From the NCBI GenBank assembly GCA_007695035.1, contig REEO01000071.1:1-54084 (forward strand): a stretch of DNA of 54,084 nt. Direction: 5' to 3'. Below are positions 26,247-34,351 of this stretch, in pieces (position 1 is the first letter of the stretch; each line of letters opens with the position of its first letter). Below the pieces are notes generated by a model that worked only from the letters and a program-made list of their open reading frames with translations, was not told the DNA's origin and made no database searches. A program made the translations under genes and the position numbers. The stretch is from Saprospirales bacterium. Its GTDB lineage: Bacteria > Bacteroidota > Bacteroidia > Chitinophagales > Saprospiraceae.

Positions 26247-27182
26247 ATGCGCAACCAGGTCTCACTTCCTCAGCGAAAATACCCTGCCAAACTCCTATTT
26301 CTCGGCGAGTACTCTGTGCTTTCAGGCTCCGATGCCCTGGCACTGCCCTTCCGCAGGTTTTCGGGAGTTTGGGTTCAGGGTGATGACACCTTAACCGGCC
26401 AGGAAAAAGTGCTGGAGCCCTTTATCAAATACCTCGACAAACTCTTTGACTCAGACGATCAGGAGGCGTTTTTGGATTTGACGAAAATGAAGCGCGCTTT
26501 TGAGGAGGGTTGGAGGCTTAAATCAAGTATTCCCGTGGGAGTGGGACTCGGAAGTTCAGGCATGCTCTGCGCTGCTGTTTATGACGCTTTTGCAACCAAA
26601 AAAAACAGTGAACCGGGACAAACCCACAGGATGCTGCAAAAAATGGAGGCTTTTTTTCACGGCCGCAGCTCGGGAATGGATCCACTAGTGAGTTTTTTGG
26701 AAAATCCCGTATTGCTTCAAGACAAAAAAACTCTAATTCCTAAGATTCACGACACAATTGAAAACCCACCTTTTTTCACTGGTCTTTTAGACAGCAAAAT
26801 CAAGCGTAATACCGCAGCGCTGGTTCCATTGTATCGCAAAAAGGTGAATGAACCTGAAAGTGAGTTGGTCCTGAAAAATGATTACATCCCATCTGTCAAC
26901 AGAGCTATTTCAGCCTACCTGAACCACCAACCGGAAAACCTTTGGCTCGAATTGCGACAGATCAGCCTGTTTCAATACGAATTCTTTGAACCTATGATAC
27001 CTGAGGGAATAAGGGGAATATGGCAGCGGGGAATGCTGGATGAGACTTATTATTTAAAACTGTGCGGAGCGGGCGGAGGAGGATATTTTTATGTATTTTC
27101 AAAAAAGGAGGAGACAGTGAAAGAATTACCCAACGTCACTGCGATTGTCGAAGACCTCTTCATTTCTAAAACTCACCAGTAG
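26247..27182 (+). CDS. GHMP-family kinase, mevalonate kinase-like
   Basis: A 311-residue small-molecule kinase. Motif 1 is PAKLLFLGEYSVLSGSDALALPF near residue 14. The ATP-binding motif 2 is SIPVGVGLGSSGMLCAAVYDAF. GRSSGMDPLVSFLENP contains the catalytic Asp region typical of mevalonate kinases, and motif 3 is KLCGAGGGGYFYVFS near the C-terminus. Bacteroidota make isoprenoids either through mevalonate or MEP, so a role in the mevalonate route is reasonable. No other pathway gene is adjacent, however, and a different sugar or alcohol substrate cannot be excluded. The ATG at 26247 gives the usual family N-terminus. Its last 57 nt overlap the convergent methyltransferase. Confidence 0.83.
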   Translation: MRNQVSLPQRKYPAKLLFLGEYSVLSGSDALALPFRRFSGVWVQGDDTLTGQEKVLEPFIKYLDKLFDSDDQEAFLDLTKMKRAFEEGWRLKSSIPVGVGLGSSGMLCAAVYDAFATKKNSEPGQTHRMLQKMEAFFHGRSSGMDPLVSFLENPVLLQDKKTLIPKIHDTIENPPFFTGLLDSKIKRNTAALVPLYRKKVNEPESELVLKNDYIPSVNRAISAYLNHQPENLWLELRQISLFQYEFFEPMIPEGIRGIWQRGMLDETYYLKLCGAGGGGYFYVFSKKEETVKELPNVTAIVEDLFISKTHQ

Positions 27183-27713
27183 AAAAGCCGGAGGCAGATT
27201 TTTAAGCACAAAATTCACCTTCACATTGCCAAAAATCTTTTTGTACAGATTCTTTTTGACCAATGAGTAGTGAACTTGGACGTACTTACCCATTGGGGCA
27301 AGCGATTTCCGGCACTGATCTACTATGCTCTCCGCTACTTTTTCCGGAAAAACTGTAAAAGGAAGAGCAGAAACGACGTAACTGACCTCATCGATATCCA
27401 TTTCCTTCAGCACGTCACCAAGTTCTTCAGCTGAGCGCTTATAGAAATGAAACCTGGGATCGTCTATTTCTTCCAACTGATTGCAAAATGCCTCGTTTAT
27501 TTCAAAAACGATGAGTTTGGAGTTCGGTTTCATTTGCTTGAGTAAGTGTAGGCTAATCACTCCGTCTCCGGCACCGAGCTCAACGATTGTATCGGCCTTT
27601 TCGAAGTCAATTTGCCTGGCAATACTGCGACACAGGTAACGAGAACTCCTTGTCACAGTTCCCACCTCCTTCAGATTCTTCAAGCTCTCTGAAAAAAAGT
27701 CCAATCTCTTCAT
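27126..27713 (-). CDS. SAM-dependent methyltransferase, PmtA / rRNA-adenine-dimethylase-like
   Basis: A 195-residue class I methyltransferase. LKEVGTVTRSSRYLCRSIARQID then DTIVELGAGDGVIS forms the SAM-binding region, and VVSALPFTVFPE occupies the position of motif IV. This layout (GxxxPSS, ELGxGxG, SxLP) resembles bacterial phospholipid N-methyltransferases (PmtA type) more than true KsgA, which has NPPY or NLPY. Phosphatidylethanolamine methylation is therefore possible but unproven. Its ATG is 6 nt after the stop of the OmpA-family gene, so the two share a transcript. Its 3' end overlaps the GHMP kinase gene by 57 nt. Confidence 0.75.
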   Translation of the reverse strand: MKRLDFFSESLKNLKEVGTVTRSSRYLCRSIARQIDFEKADTIVELGAGDGVISLHLLKQMKPNSKLIVFEINEAFCNQLEEIDDPRFHFYKRSAEELGDVLKEMDIDEVSYVVSALPFTVFPEKVAESIVDQCRKSLAPMGKYVQVHYSLVKKNLYKKIFGNVKVNFVLKNLPPAFLLVSFRNEEVFDNRSDVG

Positions 27714-27719
27714 TTCAAA

Positions 27720-30050
27720 TCAGTTTAAATGTTTTAATTCTTCAAAGATACCACTTAATTCTCTAATCAACTCACCCTGAATCCTCTTACCTTCTACATA
27801 CGGAATAATAAAGGCCCCATCAATTCCCCGCGCGCGAACCTGGTCCCGAAAATCTCTTATTCCCTCATAAGTTTGATTAAAACCCACCGTGTAGCGGTAA
27901 AATTCACTATCCATGTTCCTTTCTATTTCCGGATGAGAATACCGGTTGAGCGCATCCACATTGAGCATTGATCTGGTAGCTGATATTTGGACCTTAAAGT
28001 ACCCCCCCTCACGATCTGCCAAAAAATCTCTGTACCGAGATGATAAATAGGCTTCAGGTTCTAGTTTTCCACGCAATTCCACCCCTTCTAGTTTTCTACC
28101 ATTCTTATACAAAGCGGGCACAACCCTTCTGTTGGCCTCCTGCCCGGCATAGTATGGCTCTCTGTTAATTTGATTCAGGGCCACCGGGTATTGAGATCCA
28201 TATCCAACAACGGTAATTCGTTCTGGTTCAATCCCCTTGTCAATCAGCAAGTTCGCCACAGCCTCTGCTTTATTGATCGAAAAAAACAGATCCAGATGAA
28301 GTGGGGATGAACCTGCTGAAAATCCGGATAGCTTTAATTTTACCTGTGGTTTTGCGCGGAGTATTCTCGCCAAACGGTCCGCTTTTTTAATGTTGTCCTC
28401 AAAAAGAATCACGCCGTCACTTCCATAGTAAAATGGCTCGACTACCCATTCAATTTCTTCAACTTCCTCGACTTTTTCCTCCGCCTCCTCTTCTATCGGT
28501 TCCTCAATAACAAACACCTCCGTCTCTTCCTCTTCAGCAGGTATTTCCTCCGGCACTTCAACCGGTTCGTCCTCCACTGGGGGGGGTATTCCTTCCGGAA
28601 CTTCTTTCTTTTTTTCTAAAAATGCGAGTACCCAGTCTGCATCAAACTGCAAAAAGTCAGGGACTACGGGCAATGGGAATAGCGCATTGACAATCATGCT
28701 GTCCATGGATTCGAACTGGTCTTCCCATGAGTTTCGAAAATAGGCGAGATAGAGATCGTAACCCCCTCTGCCACCGGGTCTGTCTGAGGCAAAAACAGAA
28801 GTGTTTCCGTCATTGGATATACGAAAGAATCGATCGTTACCCGCGGAATTCAGGGGCCTCCCTATATTCTCCACCCATGACCAGGTCTTTGTTTCCGGAT
28901 TCCAATGTGCGTGAAAGATGTCCATTTTTCCTATACTGCTGAGGCGATTAGATGAAAAAAATAGTTCCCTGCCTCCCTCCGTCATAAATGGATCCAGTTC
29001 ATCGTATTCGCTATTGACTTCAGGTCCCAGGTTCAGCACCTCACTCCACTTTCCATTTCTCCGCATGGCCATGTATATATCGAATCCTCCGTATCCCCCC
29101 GGTCGATTGCTGGCGAAGAGAATAGTGGAATCATTGACAAAGGTCAATCCCTGGTCCCCAAGTTCCGGGACAAAAGGCGATTCAAAGGGCGTCAATTTAC
29201 CGGCCTCACTCCTTTCTATTCCAAAAGTGTCTGTAAAAACCCGACCCACCTCCAATGAGAATCCGCGAAAATAGTAGAGCACCCGACCCTGATTGGAGAA
29301 TTCCAAAGCCAGGTCGTGAATGGGGGAATTCAAATCTTCGTTGATATGGCGGATATTTACCCACTCTCCGCCGGAGAGGTCTGCCATGTACATATCGGAT
29401 GAGTAGTGTCCAAAGACTGTGTCGGGCACGCCCATTAAATCAGTCATACCCCCTGTTGCACCTGGTCGATTAGATGAAAAATAAATCCGTTCGGGGATAT
29501 TTGGTGAAAAGAGCGGTCTGATTTCATTGCCGCGGGTATTAATATCAGGTCCCATATTTTCAACCATCACATCCATTCTCCTACCGGGAATTCTCAATCC
29601 CGTTGAGGCTCTCATTATTTGATTTCGGACTACTTGTCTGTCGGGATGATCACTGGAAATCATTCTGAGATAGTCCTTGTAAGAAGCTATTGCTTCGTCA
29701 AACTCGAATCGGTGATGATGAATCATGGCCCTGAGGCGAGTCATTTCAGGAGAGGGTTCTTCAACTGCGCGAAAAATATGCACCAGGGCGGAATCTGCTG
29801 TCCGGAGGTCGCCTGTTTTGTAAAGCGACATCGCCCTTCCTTCAAGTGATTGCTGATCGTTAGGATTGAAAAACAGTGCGCTGTTGTACTCGTCAAGTGC
29901 CCTTTCGTAATGCTTGTGCATGAAGAAGGTATCTGCTGTGCTGCGGTGGTACAAATACTCCTTTTGCGCATATAGCCCATTGACCAGCAGGGGCATTAAG
30001 AGAAACACACCGCAAAAAGTCCAGCGTGAAAAACACCCTTTGCACTTCAT
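27720..30050 (-). CDS. TPR / PD40-propeller / OmpA-like / SPOR-like envelope protein (PorE-like)
   Basis: A 776-residue exported protein with a signal peptide (residues 1-28, ending LYAQ). TPR helices span about 33-150 and a PD40/WD40-type propeller about 165-440, with repeated F-x-S-N-R-P-G-G-x-G-G-x-D motifs. A strongly acidic Pro/Glu linker covers 485-537. An OmpA-like domain (about 540-650) ends in GQEANRRVVPALY. A SPOR-like domain (about 682-755) has YFKVQIS, YRYTVG and GAFIIPYVEGKRI. TPR-PD40-OmpA order is that of the T9SS accessory protein PorE, which links the translocon to peptidoglycan. The OmpA motif here lacks the usual Asp and Arg (Ala579 and Lys594 instead). A PmtA-like gene follows 6 nt downstream. 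Confidence 0.82.
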   Translation of the reverse strand: MKCKGCFSRWTFCGVFLLMPLLVNGLYAQKEYLYHRSTADTFFMHKHYERALDEYNSALFFNPNDQQSLEGRAMSLYKTGDLRTADSALVHIFRAVEEPSPEMTRLRAMIHHHRFEFDEAIASYKDYLRMISSDHPDRQVVRNQIMRASTGLRIPGRRMDVMVENMGPDINTRGNEIRPLFSPNIPERIYFSSNRPGATGGMTDLMGVPDTVFGHYSSDMYMADLSGGEWVNIRHINEDLNSPIHDLALEFSNQGRVLYYFRGFSLEVGRVFTDTFGIERSEAGKLTPFESPFVPELGDQGLTFVNDSTILFASNRPGGYGGFDIYMAMRRNGKWSEVLNLGPEVNSEYDELDPFMTEGGRELFFSSNRLSSIGKMDIFHAHWNPETKTWSWVENIGRPLNSAGNDRFFRISNDGNTSVFASDRPGGRGGYDLYLAYFRNSWEDQFESMDSMIVNALFPLPVVPDFLQFDADWVLAFLEKKKEVPEGIPPPVEDEPVEVPEEIPAEEEETEVFVIEEPIEEEAEEKVEEVEEIEWVVEPFYYGSDGVILFEDNIKKADRLARILRAKPQVKLKLSGFSAGSSPLHLDLFFSINKAEAVANLLIDKGIEPERITVVGYGSQYPVALNQINREPYYAGQEANRRVVPALYKNGRKLEGVELRGKLEPEAYLSSRYRDFLADREGGYFKVQISATRSMLNVDALNRYSHPEIERNMDSEFYRYTVGFNQTYEGIRDFRDQVRARGIDGAFIIPYVEGKRIQGELIRELSGIFEELKHLN

Positions 30051-30249
30051 CCCTTTCTAATTCAGCTAATTAAATTTTACAAATTTTCCCCGGCCGTTGT
30101 CTCCAATTCTTCCACTTCACCGGTGCTACTGCCAATAATACCTATTTGATTACACCGTCAGAATGAACATTTCAACGAATACTTGTAGATTTCGCTTAAA
30201 AATCAGACAAAAAAAGCATCCGTGAACGAGAAAACGCAATTCACCTTGT

Positions 30250-31647
30250 TCAAATTTCCCTGTCCGGGTCAAAGGCCTCCAGATAATCTGCTACTTTCCT
30301 CACGTATGACCCACCCAGGAAGCCGTCAACCACCCTGTGGTCGTAGGATAAAGACAGATACATCATTTGCCTTATAGCAATTACATCTCCGTATTCGGTC
30401 TCTACCACTGCGGGTTTTTTTCGGATCGCTCCGGTGGCGAGTATTGCTACTTGCGGCTGAGGGATAATGGGTGTACCCATTACATTGCCAAAAGTCCCCA
30501 CATTGGTCAGTGAGAATGTGCCGCCCTGTATCTCATCGGGACCGAGTTTGTTTTCTCTGGCCCTTTTCGCAAGGTCATTAACAGCAGCGGCCAGTCCGGC
30601 AAGGTTATACCTGTCTGCATTTTTGATTACAGGAACAATCAGATTCCCATTTGGTAAAGCAGTTGCCATTCCTATGTGGATGTTATTCTTCTTGATGATG
30701 TTATCACCGCTAACAGAAATATTGATCATTGGGAAATCCCTGATAGCCTTGCAGACCGCCTCCATAAAGATGGGGGTAAAGGTGATTTTCTCACCGTACT
30801 TTTCCATAAAAGCATCTTTGTTCTTGCTTCGCCAGGTAAAGAGATTGGTCACATCTGCTTCAACGAATGAGGTCACATGGGGTGAAGTCTGCTTGGACTC
30901 TACCATATGATGTGCAATCATCTTGCGCATCCTGTCCATTTCAATAACCTCTTCATTGGGGCCGGCACTTAGAGGCCCCGCTGTTTGCCTGGTTTGCGAT
31001 GAGGTTTGAGGCTGAGTGGTTTGAGTTTGGGTTTCGGGCTGAGGTTGTTCTGCCGGAGCTGCAACTTTACCCGAGGCCCGCTGCTCCAGGTAATTTAGAA
31101 TATCGTTTTTGGTGACGCGTCCGCTCATCCCCGAGCCGGAAATGGCTTCCAATTCAGCGGCTGTTACACCTTCTTTGGATGCGATACTTCTCACCAGTGG
31201 GCTGTAAAACTTTTTTGAGGCTCCCACTGAACCCGGTCTCAGTTCCTCCTCACTCACAGGTTGAGAAGCCGTTTGAGGAACAGGGTCTGGCTTTTCATCT
31301 TTCTCCTTTTCCGGGCTTGACTCAGCCGATTCTGCAGAAGGTGCAGCCTGGTCTTCCGGAGCGGGCTCTGCCACTGCCGGAGAGGATTGCACATCGCCCT
31401 CCTCACCCTCCGTTTCAATATGGGCTATCACCTTACCGATTTCCACCACTTCGTCTTCGGGAAAAAGAATTTTCGAGATTACGCCATCTACGGGCGAGGG
31501 AATTTCGGAATCCACTTTGTCGGTGGCGATTTCGAGTATGGTTTCATCCATTTCGACTGAATCACCTTCCTTTTTCAACCACTTGAGAATAGTGGCTTCC
31601 ATTATACTTTCGCCCATCTTGGGCATTATGAGATCAACCTTTGCCAT
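30250..31647 (-). CDS. 2-oxo acid dehydrogenase E2 component (dihydrolipoamide acyltransferase)
   Basis: A 465-residue E2 core subunit. It has one N-terminal lipoyl domain with the lipoylated Lys44 in EIATDKVDSEIPSP. A Pro/Ala/Glu/Gln-rich linker follows, then a peripheral-subunit-binding domain (SPLVRSIASKEGVTAAELEAISGSG), a second Q/T-rich linker and the catalytic domain. The active-site motif is DHRVVDG (H437, D441). It transfers acyl groups from E1 to CoA. Whether the complex is 2-oxoglutarate or branched-chain 2-oxo acid dehydrogenase is not decided by sequence. The GESIMEATI lipoyl motif and separation from sucA leave both open. No E1 or E3 gene is adjacent. Confidence 0.9.
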   Translation of the reverse strand: MAKVDLIMPKMGESIMEATILKWLKKEGDSVEMDETILEIATDKVDSEIPSPVDGVISKILFPEDEVVEIGKVIAHIETEGEEGDVQSSPAVAEPAPEDQAAPSAESAESSPEKEKDEKPDPVPQTASQPVSEEELRPGSVGASKKFYSPLVRSIASKEGVTAAELEAISGSGMSGRVTKNDILNYLEQRASGKVAAPAEQPQPETQTQTTQPQTSSQTRQTAGPLSAGPNEEVIEMDRMRKMIAHHMVESKQTSPHVTSFVEADVTNLFTWRSKNKDAFMEKYGEKITFTPIFMEAVCKAIRDFPMINISVSGDNIIKKNNIHIGMATALPNGNLIVPVIKNADRYNLAGLAAAVNDLAKRARENKLGPDEIQGGTFSLTNVGTFGNVMGTPIIPQPQVAILATGAIRKKPAVVETEYGDVIAIRQMMYLSLSYDHRVVDGFLGGSYVRKVADYLEAFDPDREI

Positions 31648-31663
31648 GCATTAAAAATTTTTG

Positions 31664-31671
31664 CAAAAATA
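31664..31671 (-). promoter_or_regulatory. -7 promoter element of the E2 gene
   Basis: The minus strand reads TATTTTTG, an exact TAnnTTTG match 16 nt before the E2 ATG, inside the 30-nt gap behind cinA. It suggests E2 can be transcribed independently of cinA. Confidence 0.35.
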
Positions 31672-31677
31672 CATCAT

Positions 31678-32937
31678 TTAATCGCGGGATAAAAATAATC
31701 TGAGCATATTGAGTGCCAAAAGCCCCGACTTTTCAATATTCAGTTTTCGATTGAGGTTGAGTCGCAACTTCTCAACATGCTGTTTTTCAACTCCTCCCAC
31801 CGCTACCCAAACCGTACCCACGGGTTTTTCCGGTGTTCCTCCATCCGGCCCTGCAATACCAGATACTGCAATGCCGGTATCCGTACCAAATTTCTCACAG
31901 ACACCTGTCAGCATCTCCCGAACCGTTTCAGCGCTGACTGCGCCGTGTTCTTTAAGTGTCTGCTCATTTACATCCAATATTTCACGCTTTATTTCATTGC
32001 TGTAAGCCACTACCCCACCTTTGAAACAGGCAGAAACGCCCGGAACAAGGGTAATCAAGTGAGCAATAAAGCCTCCGGTGCAACTCTCTGCCACCGCAAG
32101 TGACAACTGCTTATTTTTCAGCAGTTCAAAAACCACCTCTTCCAGGCTGTCGTCTCCCTCTCCGTAAACTATATCGCCCAGAATTTCCCGTACCCGGACT
32201 GTACACTCATCCAAATTTTGTTCTACTGTTTGACGGTCATCACCTCGGGAGGTCAGTCTGATGCGAACTCTGGTATGGCCGGGCAACCACGCCAGGGAAA
32301 GCCCCTCAGGCAAATTGTCCTCCAAATCACTCAGTTCCTGCGCAAGTTCACTCTCTGCAACTCCGGCGGTGAGTAATGTCCTTACCGCAGCTATTTCCAC
32401 CGGTAATTTTTCCAACAAGACCGGAATAATCTGATTCGTCATCAGCTCTTTCATTTCATACGGAACTCCGGGTAGAGAAACTATGATTGAATCGTCTATC
32501 TCGCCGAGCATGCCGGGTGCGGTTCCGCGGTTGTTTCTGAAATAATCAAAACCTGTGGGCATGTAACTCTGCCTTCTGTGCAGCTCGTTGGGCTCTTTTC
32601 CCTGTTGCCTTTTGCGCTCACTGATCCAGTCGAACACCTCTTGACTAAAAACCAGTTTCTCATCCGATACTTTACATAGAACTTCCTTGGTTTTATCGTC
32701 TCTGGTAGGACCCAATCCGCCGGTGCAGACTACGAGTCCTGCTACTTTAAGAGATTCTCGAATGGCCCTCTCCATTTCTTCCTCCTCATCACTGACCGTC
32801 AACATTCTCAAAACCTCGATCCCCCTTTGATGCAATTGCGAGGACAGCCAGGCAGCATTGGTATCAAGGGTTTGTCCGATAAGTATTTCATCGCCGATGG
32901 TAATTATTACAGCTTTCGCTCTGGTTATTTTACCCAT
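31678..32937 (-). CDS. cinA: CinA family protein (nicotinamide-nucleotide amidohydrolase)
   Basis: The 419-residue protein joins an N-terminal MoaB/MogA-like domain (AVIITIGDEILIGQTLDTNAAW, then GGLGPTRDDKT) to a C-terminal PncC-type domain (AVAESCTGGFIAHLIT, then GIAGPDGGTPEKPVGTVW). The C-terminal domain deamidates NMN in NAD salvage, and the N-terminal domain has ADP-ribose pyrophosphatase activity in studied members. The ATG at 32937 (MGKITRAKA) is chosen; an upstream in-frame Met at 33003 would add 22 residues without family similarity. It sits 30 nt upstream of the E2 gene and 126 nt downstream of birA. Confidence 0.94.
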   Translation of the reverse strand: MGKITRAKAVIITIGDEILIGQTLDTNAAWLSSQLHQRGIEVLRMLTVSDEEEEMERAIRESLKVAGLVVCTGGLGPTRDDKTKEVLCKVSDEKLVFSQEVFDWISERKRQQGKEPNELHRRQSYMPTGFDYFRNNRGTAPGMLGEIDDSIIVSLPGVPYEMKELMTNQIIPVLLEKLPVEIAAVRTLLTAGVAESELAQELSDLEDNLPEGLSLAWLPGHTRVRIRLTSRGDDRQTVEQNLDECTVRVREILGDIVYGEGDDSLEEVVFELLKNKQLSLAVAESCTGGFIAHLITLVPGVSACFKGGVVAYSNEIKREILDVNEQTLKEHGAVSAETVREMLTGVCEKFGTDTGIAVSGIAGPDGGTPEKPVGTVWVAVGGVEKQHVEKLRLNLNRKLNIEKSGLLALNMLRLFLSRD

Positions 32938-33063
32938 TTTTGGAACAATTAATAATGATTTAAGATTAAGGCAGCGGTATTTTTGCACCACAGGTAAGAC
33001 CACTCGAGTTCAGAAAGGGATAAAGTCCAATCTATTATCCTATACTAAAGTTTCGTTGGATAC

Positions 33064-33840
33064 TCAACCTACCAACATTTTCCAATCGTCAATTGATATC
33101 CATTTCCTGAAATTTCCATCGTCAACGAGAGCCTTTCCGCTGTCATCAATATCCACTACTTTACCCGGCATTTTGAAGTTAATATCTGCTCTTTTTTGGA
33201 ACTGCAAGACACTATGACATCCATGAAGAAGACTCAAATACCTGATCCTAACCTCTTCTCGATTTTCGCGGGCATCTTCAAAGTTTTGAAAAAGCACTTC
33301 AATCACCTCAAATAACAAGTCCCGTCTGTCAAGGTTTTCCCCTGCAAGTATTGACATGGAAACAGGCTGCAATCCACCCGGGAAGTGTTCAAATTGAGTT
33401 TGGTTCACATTGAGTCCCAAACCGGCAATGGATGTTTGGATTTTGTCGCCTGAAAATCCATTTTGAATCAACAGACCACATATTTTTTTTCCGTCAACAA
33501 GAATGTCATTGGGCCATTTGACCGAAATGCGATCACTGTGGGTTGGCAATTTTTTTTGTAAAACCTCACAAAGTGTTACAGAGAGGAGCATATTGAGGAA
33601 GAAGACTTCACGAGTTTTGAGAAAATCAGGGGTGAGTAAAACCGACAAAAGCAGATTCATCCCAGGCTCACTATGCCATTTTTTGCCAAAACGCCCCTTG
33701 CCAGCGGCCTGAAAATCTGCCGTTATGGCAGTTCCAGGCTTTGGTTCACTTTTTGCCAATAAGGCACATAGAAAATCGTTTGTAGATTCAATATGTGGCA
33801 AATAGATTAATGCCGGAGGTCCAATGAGTCTGTTTGTCAT
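33064..33840 (-). CDS. birA: Biotin--[acetyl-CoA-carboxylase] ligase
   Basis: BirA activates biotin as biotinyl-AMP and attaches it to the biotin carboxyl carrier protein for fatty-acid synthesis. The 258-residue protein carries ESTNDFL, the ligase loop AAGKGRFGKKWHSEPGMNLLLS (GRGRxGxxW class) and VKWPNDILVDGKKICGLLIQN. It lacks the N-terminal winged helix of E. coli BirA, so it is a ligase only, not a repressor. It is divergent from rsfS-ftsH with 48 nt between the starts. Confidence 0.95.
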   Translation of the reverse strand: MTNRLIGPPALIYLPHIESTNDFLCALLAKSEPKPGTAITADFQAAGKGRFGKKWHSEPGMNLLLSVLLTPDFLKTREVFFLNMLLSVTLCEVLQKKLPTHSDRISVKWPNDILVDGKKICGLLIQNGFSGDKIQTSIAGLGLNVNQTQFEHFPGGLQPVSMSILAGENLDRRDLLFEVIEVLFQNFEDARENREEVRIRYLSLLHGCHSVLQFQKRADINFKMPGKVVDIDDSGKALVDDGNFRKWISIDDWKMLVG

Positions 33841-33848
33841 AAAGGACG

Positions 33849-33856
33849 TATATTTG
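33849..33856 (+). promoter_or_regulatory. -7 promoter element of rsfS-ftsH
   Basis: TATATTTG is an exact -7 match 32 nt before the rsfS start, inside the 48-nt divergent gap with birA. A TTG at 33834-33836 is only 12 nt upstream, closer than the normal spacing. Confidence 0.45.
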
Positions 33857-33888
33857 TAATTGATTTCTATTAATAAAACCAGGATAAT

Positions 33889-34287
33889 TTGACCCAGTAT
33901 CAGAATACGACATCAGAAGACACCAAAATTTTTGAGTCCCTTTCCTTCAACGAAACCATAGTGGAAAGCATCAGGGAAATCAAAGGCAAAGATATCGTAT
34001 TGATTGATTTAAGAGAATTGCACGATCGCCCAACTGAATTTTTCATAATCTGTTCAGGCGATTCGCACACCCAAATTAAAGCAATAGCGGAAAATATTCA
34101 CAGGAGGGTAAAAGAATTCCGGGAAGAATTGCCCTATGCTGTTGAGGGAAAGGAACAATCGAAATGGATTTTGATGGATTACTTTTCCACTGTGGTACAC
34201 GTTTTTCATCCAGAGTCGCGCGAATTTTACGAATTGGAAGAACTATGGTCCGATGGACGCGTTAAGGAGTATGAAAATGAAGACTGA
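33889..34287 (+). CDS. rsfS: Ribosome silencing factor RsfS
   Basis: RsfS (Iojap family) binds L14 on the 50S subunit and blocks subunit joining when nutrients are scarce. The 132-residue protein shows GKDIVLIDLRELHDRPTEFFIICSGDSHTQIKAIAENI, then WILMDYFSTVVHVFHPESREFYELEELWSD, the family core. No ATG is available before the domain. The start is a TTG at 33889, preceded by AGGA at 33881-33884. It lies 64 nt upstream of ftsH and divergent from birA, a neighbourhood that is, from memory, widely conserved in Bacteroidota. Confidence 0.93.
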   Translation: MTQYQNTTSEDTKIFESLSFNETIVESIREIKGKDIVLIDLRELHDRPTEFFIICSGDSHTQIKAIAENIHRRVKEFREELPYAVEGKEQSKWILMDYFSTVVHVFHPESREFYELEELWSDGRVKEYENED

Positions 34288-34351
34288 AAACAGTCAATCC
34301 TCATCTAAATAATATTAATTACCCCGGAAAAAGTACTGAGAAAATTACGGA

